The translations under genes were made by a program, and so were the position numbers. A stretch of 8,075 nt of DNA from an uncultured Actinomycetes bacterium (GTDB lineage Bacteria; Actinomycetota; Thermoleophilia; Solirubrobacterales; 70-9). Under the pieces are notes generated by a model. That model had not been told where the DNA came from, did no database searches, and saw nothing but the letters and a program-made list of their open reading frames with translations. The DNA lies in contig CAMLHB010000103.1 of the NCBI GenBank assembly GCA_946479725.1, positions 1-8,075 on the forward strand, in the 5' to 3' direction. Below, piece by piece: positions 5,779 to 8,075 of this stretch. How positions within the stretch are numbered: position 1 is the stretch's first letter; each line of letters opens with the position of its first letter.

Positions 5779-5996
5779 TGCCCCTGGCGGGTGACCAGGT
5801 CGCGCAGGCTGCGGAAGTCCTCGGCACAGGCGGGGCAGCCGTCGAGGTGGGGCCGCATCCCGGGCACCCGCTCGTCGGCCGCCTCGCCGGCGACGAGGAG
5901 CTCGACGTAACGGTCGAGCTCCTCGAAGCACTGCTCGCAGGTCAGCTCCGGGGCGTCCGGGCCGAGGACGCGGCCGAGGATCTCGTCGCGCTTCAT
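5775..5996 (-). CDS. Zinc-finger anti-sigma factor (ZAS type)
   Basis: The 73-residue protein is the size of a minimal zinc-associated anti-sigma domain. HLDGCPAC gives the H-x3-C-x2-C motif (H50, C54, C57). The N-terminal TCEQCFEELDRYVEL contributes C20 and C23, either of which may be the fourth ligand. The C-terminal helix DFRSLRDLVTR fits the region that clasps the sigma factor. No transmembrane helix follows, so it is a soluble anti-sigma of the RsrA-like kind; in that family thiol oxidation releases zinc and frees the sigma factor. Redox sensing here is inferred from the family. The start overlaps the sigma gene's stop (ATGA, 5993-5996), and GGAGG lies 4 nt upstream inside the sigma gene. 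Tight coupling keeps the pair stoichiometric. Confidence 0.88.
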   Translation of the reverse strand: MKRDEILGRVLGPDAPELTCEQCFEELDRYVELLVAGEAADERVPGMRPHLDGCPACAEDFRSLRDLVTRQGH

Positions 5997-6655
5997 CGTT
6001 CCTCCTCTCCGCCCGAGCCGATCTCGAAGCCGCGCGCGGCAAGGGCGGCCCGCAGCTTGCGGCGGGCGTCGTGCAGGTTCTTGTAGAGGGCGCCGCGGGT
6101 GGTGTCGAGGCGGGCGGCGAGGACGTCGATCGGGACCCCGTTGAGGGCGACCGCGACCAGCACCTCGCGCTGGCGCGGCCCGAGGCTCGCTTCGATCTCC
6201 TCCCGCAGGGCGGCGAAGAGCTCGGCGTCCTCGGCGCGCCGGCCGGCGGCCGCGCCGGCGTCGGCGAGCCGCTGCCAGGCCTCGTCCTCGAGCGGGACCT
6301 CGCGCTGCTGCCAGGCGCGGCGGCGCACCTTCACCGCCGCCTCGAGCAGGGCGAACTTGTAGGCCCAGGTGGTGAAGCGGCTTTCGCCGCGGAAGTCGTC
6401 GAGCTTGCCGAGCACCGCCAGCAGCGAGTCGTCGGCCGCCTGCTGGGCGAGGTCCTCACCGTCGCCGCCGCGCAGATGGCGCAGCTCGGCGCCGCGGCGG
6501 CCGATCTCGAAGCGTGCCGCCTTCAGCAGCAGTGCGTGCAGCTCGGCGACCGCGCTCGCCCCCTCGGCCCCGCCGGCGCGCAGCCTCTCCACCCAGTCGC
6601 AGGCGGGCGGGTCGGCGGGCATCCGGGTCGGCGTCGTCATCAGCGCGGTCGCCAT
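5993..6655 (-). CDS. ECF-type RNA polymerase sigma factor
   Basis: The protein has 220 residues. Region 2 spans about 38-112: EDLAQQAADDSLLAVLGKLD covers the core-binding part and FRGESRFTTWAYKFALLEA the -10 recognition part, with FTTWAY matching the usual F.TWL/Y. Region 4 spans about 145-207: LGPRQREVLVAVALNGVPID and ARLDTTRGALYKNLHDARRK form the -35-binding HTH. An N-terminal extension of about 35 residues and a Glu-rich tail flank these. It is coupled by ATGA to the anti-sigma gene. Starts at 6655 or at in-frame ATGs at codons 6 and 12 are all possible, since none has a Shine-Dalgarno. The upstream inverted repeat carries a GGTGGAAAC block that could be an ECF -35 for autoregulation. The ECF subgroup cannot be set from this view. 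Confidence 0.88.
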   Translation of the reverse strand: MATALMTTPTRMPADPPACDWVERLRAGGAEGASAVAELHALLLKAARFEIGRRGAELRHLRGGDGEDLAQQAADDSLLAVLGKLDDFRGESRFTTWAYKFALLEAAVKVRRRAWQQREVPLEDEAWQRLADAGAAAGRRAEDAELFAALREEIEASLGPRQREVLVAVALNGVPIDVLAARLDTTRGALYKNLHDARRKLRAALAARGFEIGSGGEEER

Positions 6656-6690
6656 GAATTGTTAGCGCCCGCCGGGCGTCGCTTCTTACA

Positions 6691-6738
6691 TCGTTTCCAC
6701 CTTTTGCGCCCCCAGAGGGGCCAAAAAGGTGGAAACGA
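6691..6738. repeat. 22-bp-arm inverted repeat between sigma and DoxX genes
   Basis: Arms 6691-6712 and 6717-6738 surround a CAGA loop. The outer part (TCGTTTCCACCTTTT against AAAAGGTGGAAACGA) and the inner GCCCC/GGGGC pair perfectly, with two mismatches between them (6706/6723 and 6707/6722). Symmetry continues outward imperfectly: TTCTTAC (6683-6689) faces GTAAGAA (6752-6758), and GC-rich blocks further out also match. Each strand therefore reads AAAAGGTGGAAACGA toward its own gene. It may be a pair of divergent ECF promoter -35 regions, a large operator, or a dispersed palindromic repeat. Confidence 0.8.
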
Positions 6739-6814
6739 CGCAGGTGGGGAGGTAAGAACGGGCGGGCGGGCGACGCAGATGGGACACGACAACCACTCGA
6801 CTCAGGGAGGTCCC

Positions 6815-7273
6815 ATGGCAACCACCGCAACCCTCGATCCCCGCGACGCGACGCTGGCACCCGGCTTCGGCGAACGGCTCAAGGCCGACCCGGCCTTCCA
6901 GGCGTTCACGCTGCTGCGCATCGCTTTCACCGTCGCCCCGATCCTCTTCGGCCTCGACAAGTTCTTCAACCTGATGGTTGACTGGGAGCAGTATCTGGCG
7001 CCCTGGATCAACGACGTCATCCCCGGCAGCGCCGCCACCGCGATGCACCTGGTCGGGGTGATCGAGATCGTCGCCGGCATCGTCGTCGCCCTGAAGCCCC
7101 GCTACGGCGCCTACCTCGTCGCCGCCTGGCTCGGCGGGATCATCCTCAACCTGCTCACCTACTCCGGCTACTACGACATCGCCCTGCGGGACTTCGGGCT
7201 GATGCTTGGGGCGCTGACCCTGGCGCAGCTGGCGAGCGTCTACGACCCGCCGGGGACGGAGGTGCGGTTCTAG
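6815..7273 (+). CDS. DoxX-family four-TM membrane protein
   Basis: The product has 152 residues. ATG at 6815 is chosen because AGGGAGG (6804-6810) lies 4 nt upstream; an in-frame ATG at 6779 lacks a ribosome-binding site. Four hydrophobic segments follow the DoxX pattern: TLLRIAFTVAPILFGLDKFF, AMHLVGVIEIVAGIVVAL, YLVAAWLGGIILNLLTYSG and LMLGALTLAQLASVY. The first helix ends with the family's G-x-x-KF-like stretch (GLDKFFNL), and VGVIEIVAGI is the usual second-helix signature. DoxX proteins are integral membrane proteins linked in mycobacteria to thiol and oxidative-stress defence; their biochemistry is poorly defined. Being divergent from an ECF/ZAS pair and 22 bp from a flavoenzyme supports a redox role, but that is an inference. 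Confidence 0.82.
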   Translation: MATTATLDPRDATLAPGFGERLKADPAFQAFTLLRIAFTVAPILFGLDKFFNLMVDWEQYLAPWINDVIPGSAATAMHLVGVIEIVAGIVVALKPRYGAYLVAAWLGGIILNLLTYSGYYDIALRDFGLMLGALTLAQLASVYDPPGTEVRF

Positions 7274-7286
7274 GGACGAACCTAGA
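7269..7286. repeat. Short inverted repeat in the DoxX-monooxygenase gap
   Basis: TCTAGG (7269-7274) and CCTAGA (7281-7286) form a perfect 6-bp stem with a 6-nt loop that overlaps the DoxX stop codon. It ends 9 nt before the next start. It may attenuate read-through or shape translation of the next gene; it is too weak to call a terminator. Confidence 0.35.
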
Positions 7287-7295
7287 CTGGGAGGG

Positions 7296-8060
7296 ATGCC
7301 GCCGCTGCTCGAGCGCCTCGGGGTGGAGCTGCCCATCGTCCAGGCAGGGATGGGCGGCGGGCTCAGCCGGCATGAGCTGGCGGCGGCGGTCTCCGAGGCC
7401 GGCGGGCTGGGGACGATCGCCGTCAGCGGGGCGGCGGCGATCCGCCGCGAGCTGGCGGCGGCGCGAGCGCTGACCGGGCGGCCGCTGGCGGTCAACGTGC
7501 TGCTGCCGTTTGCGCGGCGGGACTGGTTCGAGGCCGCGGCCGCGGCGGACGTCGTCGTCACCTTCTGGGGCCGGCCGCGGCGCCGGGCCGGCGGCGTCTG
7601 GCTGCACCAGGTCGGCTCGGTGGCCGAGGCGCGTGAGGCCCAGGCCGCGGGCGCCGACGGGGTCATCGTCCAGGGCGTCGAGGCCGGCGGCCACGTGCGC
7701 GGGACGACGCCGGCGCTGGAGCTATTCGAGCAGGTCCGCGCGTCCCTGCCCGGCGACTATCCCCTGCTGCTCGCCGGCGGCATCGCCCAGCCCGCCGACG
7801 CGCGCGCCGCGCTCGAAGCCGGAGCCACGGCCGCCGTCGCCGGCACCCGCTTCCTGCTCAGCGAGGAGAGCCGCGCCCACGCTCAATACAAGGAGCGCCT
7901 GCTGGCGGCGGACGAAACGCTCCTCACCGACCTCTTCGGCGCCGCCTGGCCCGCCCCGCACCGGGTCGTCCCCAATGCCGCGACGGCCCGCTGGCTAAGT
8001 CGGCGGTGGGGGATTTTGAACAAAAAACCCGGAAAAGTCGGAAACCCCCCCGAGTTTTAG
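7296..8060 (+). CDS. Nitronate monooxygenase (2-nitropropane dioxygenase family), abnormal C-terminus
   Basis: The product has 254 residues; related enzymes usually run to about 310-350. It is a TIM-barrel FMN enzyme that oxidises alkyl nitronates. The N-terminus ERLGVELPIVQAGMGGGLS holds the first FMN-binding strand. GVIVQGVEAGGHVRG (122-136) carries the catalytic His133. LLLAGGIA (157-164) and AVAGTRFLLSEES (180-192) bind the phosphate, and AWPAPHRVVPNAATARWL (217-234) is the typical late motif. From residue 235 the sequence stops resembling the family (SRRWGILNKKPGKVGNPPEF) and coincides with a compositional break near 7998. GGGAGG lies only 1 nt before ATG, unusually close; a GTG at 7323 would lose conserved sequence. 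Probably co-transcribed with the DoxX gene. The family call is secure; activity depends on whether the C-terminus is real. Confidence 0.85.
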   Translation: MPPLLERLGVELPIVQAGMGGGLSRHELAAAVSEAGGLGTIAVSGAAAIRRELAAARALTGRPLAVNVLLPFARRDWFEAAAAADVVVTFWGRPRRRAGGVWLHQVGSVAEAREAQAAGADGVIVQGVEAGGHVRGTTPALELFEQVRASLPGDYPLLLAGGIAQPADARAALEAGATAAVAGTRFLLSEESRAHAQYKERLLAADETLLTDLFGAAWPAPHRVVPNAATARWLSRRWGILNKKPGKVGNPPEF

Positions 8061-8075
8061 TGAGCAAGGTGGGTG
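7998..8075. other. Abrupt composition change at the window end
   Basis: After more than 8 kb of uniformly GC-rich sequence, the last ~78 bases are homopolymer-rich (GGGGG, TTTT, AAAAAA, AAAA, CCCCCCC, TTTT) and poorer in GC. The monooxygenase frame loses family resemblance at the same point. This may be low-quality sequence at a contig end, a rearrangement junction, or a genuine but degraded gene end. Confidence 0.55.

Noticed and set aside
4740..6086. A 448-aa plus-strand open frame
   Set aside because: It overlaps the ArsR-type gene out of frame and is antisense to the USP-like and anti-sigma genes. No motifs are visible.
6691..6738. The long hairpin as an intrinsic terminator
   Set aside because: It lies between divergent starts where no transcript ends, and no T-tract follows on either strand.
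6760..6772. GGGC tandem repeats (three copies) as a regulatory repeat
   Set aside because: Short and expected by chance in DNA of this GC content. It partly reflects the outer symmetry of the larger inverted repeat.
6686..7666. A 326-aa minus-strand open frame
   Set aside because: It is antisense to the DoxX and monooxygenase genes and starts inside the inverted repeat; low-complexity composition.

Overview
The window is very GC-rich, dense and almost entirely coding, and reads as an actinobacterial chromosome segment. A six-cysteine secreted protein, an ArsR-type minimal regulator, a USP-like membrane protein and an ECF/zinc anti-sigma pair together suggest the class Thermoleophilia (Solirubrobacterales-like). 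That placement is inferred from gene style, not from a marker gene. No rRNA, tRNA, CRISPR array, transposase or integrase is visible. No stretch longer than about 160 bp lacks a gene.

Region A (1-3529) holds two leftward genes and one divergent regulator. The leftward genes are a secreted/5-TM membrane protein and, 2 nt downstream, a zinc-ribbon P-loop GTPase cut by the window's left edge. The regulator is a PucR-type protein. The intergenic region (2169-2335) carries a good leftward sigma70-type promoter whose -35 and -10 each sit inside a separate palindrome. This looks like a self-contained sensor, GTPase and regulator module and is the best candidate here for an undescribed system.

Region B (3530-5121) holds a secreted six-cysteine protein of unknown function, a short XRE-type HTH protein on the minus strand, and a divergent ArsR-type winged-helix protein. 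Hairpins lie at both convergent junctions, and another lies in the leader of the ArsR-type gene.

Region C (5139-8060) looks like a redox or stress cluster. An ECF sigma factor and a zinc-finger anti-sigma factor overlap by ATGA. Next is a two-TM protein with a USP-like domain, which has its own apparently leaderless promoter. Divergent from the sigma gene are a DoxX-type membrane protein and a nitronate monooxygenase. The sigma/DoxX intergenic region contains a long inverted repeat that places nearly the same AAAAGGTGGAAACGA block in front of both transcription units. The last ~80 bases change abruptly in composition and give the monooxygenase an abnormal, shortened C-terminus, possibly a contig-end artefact.
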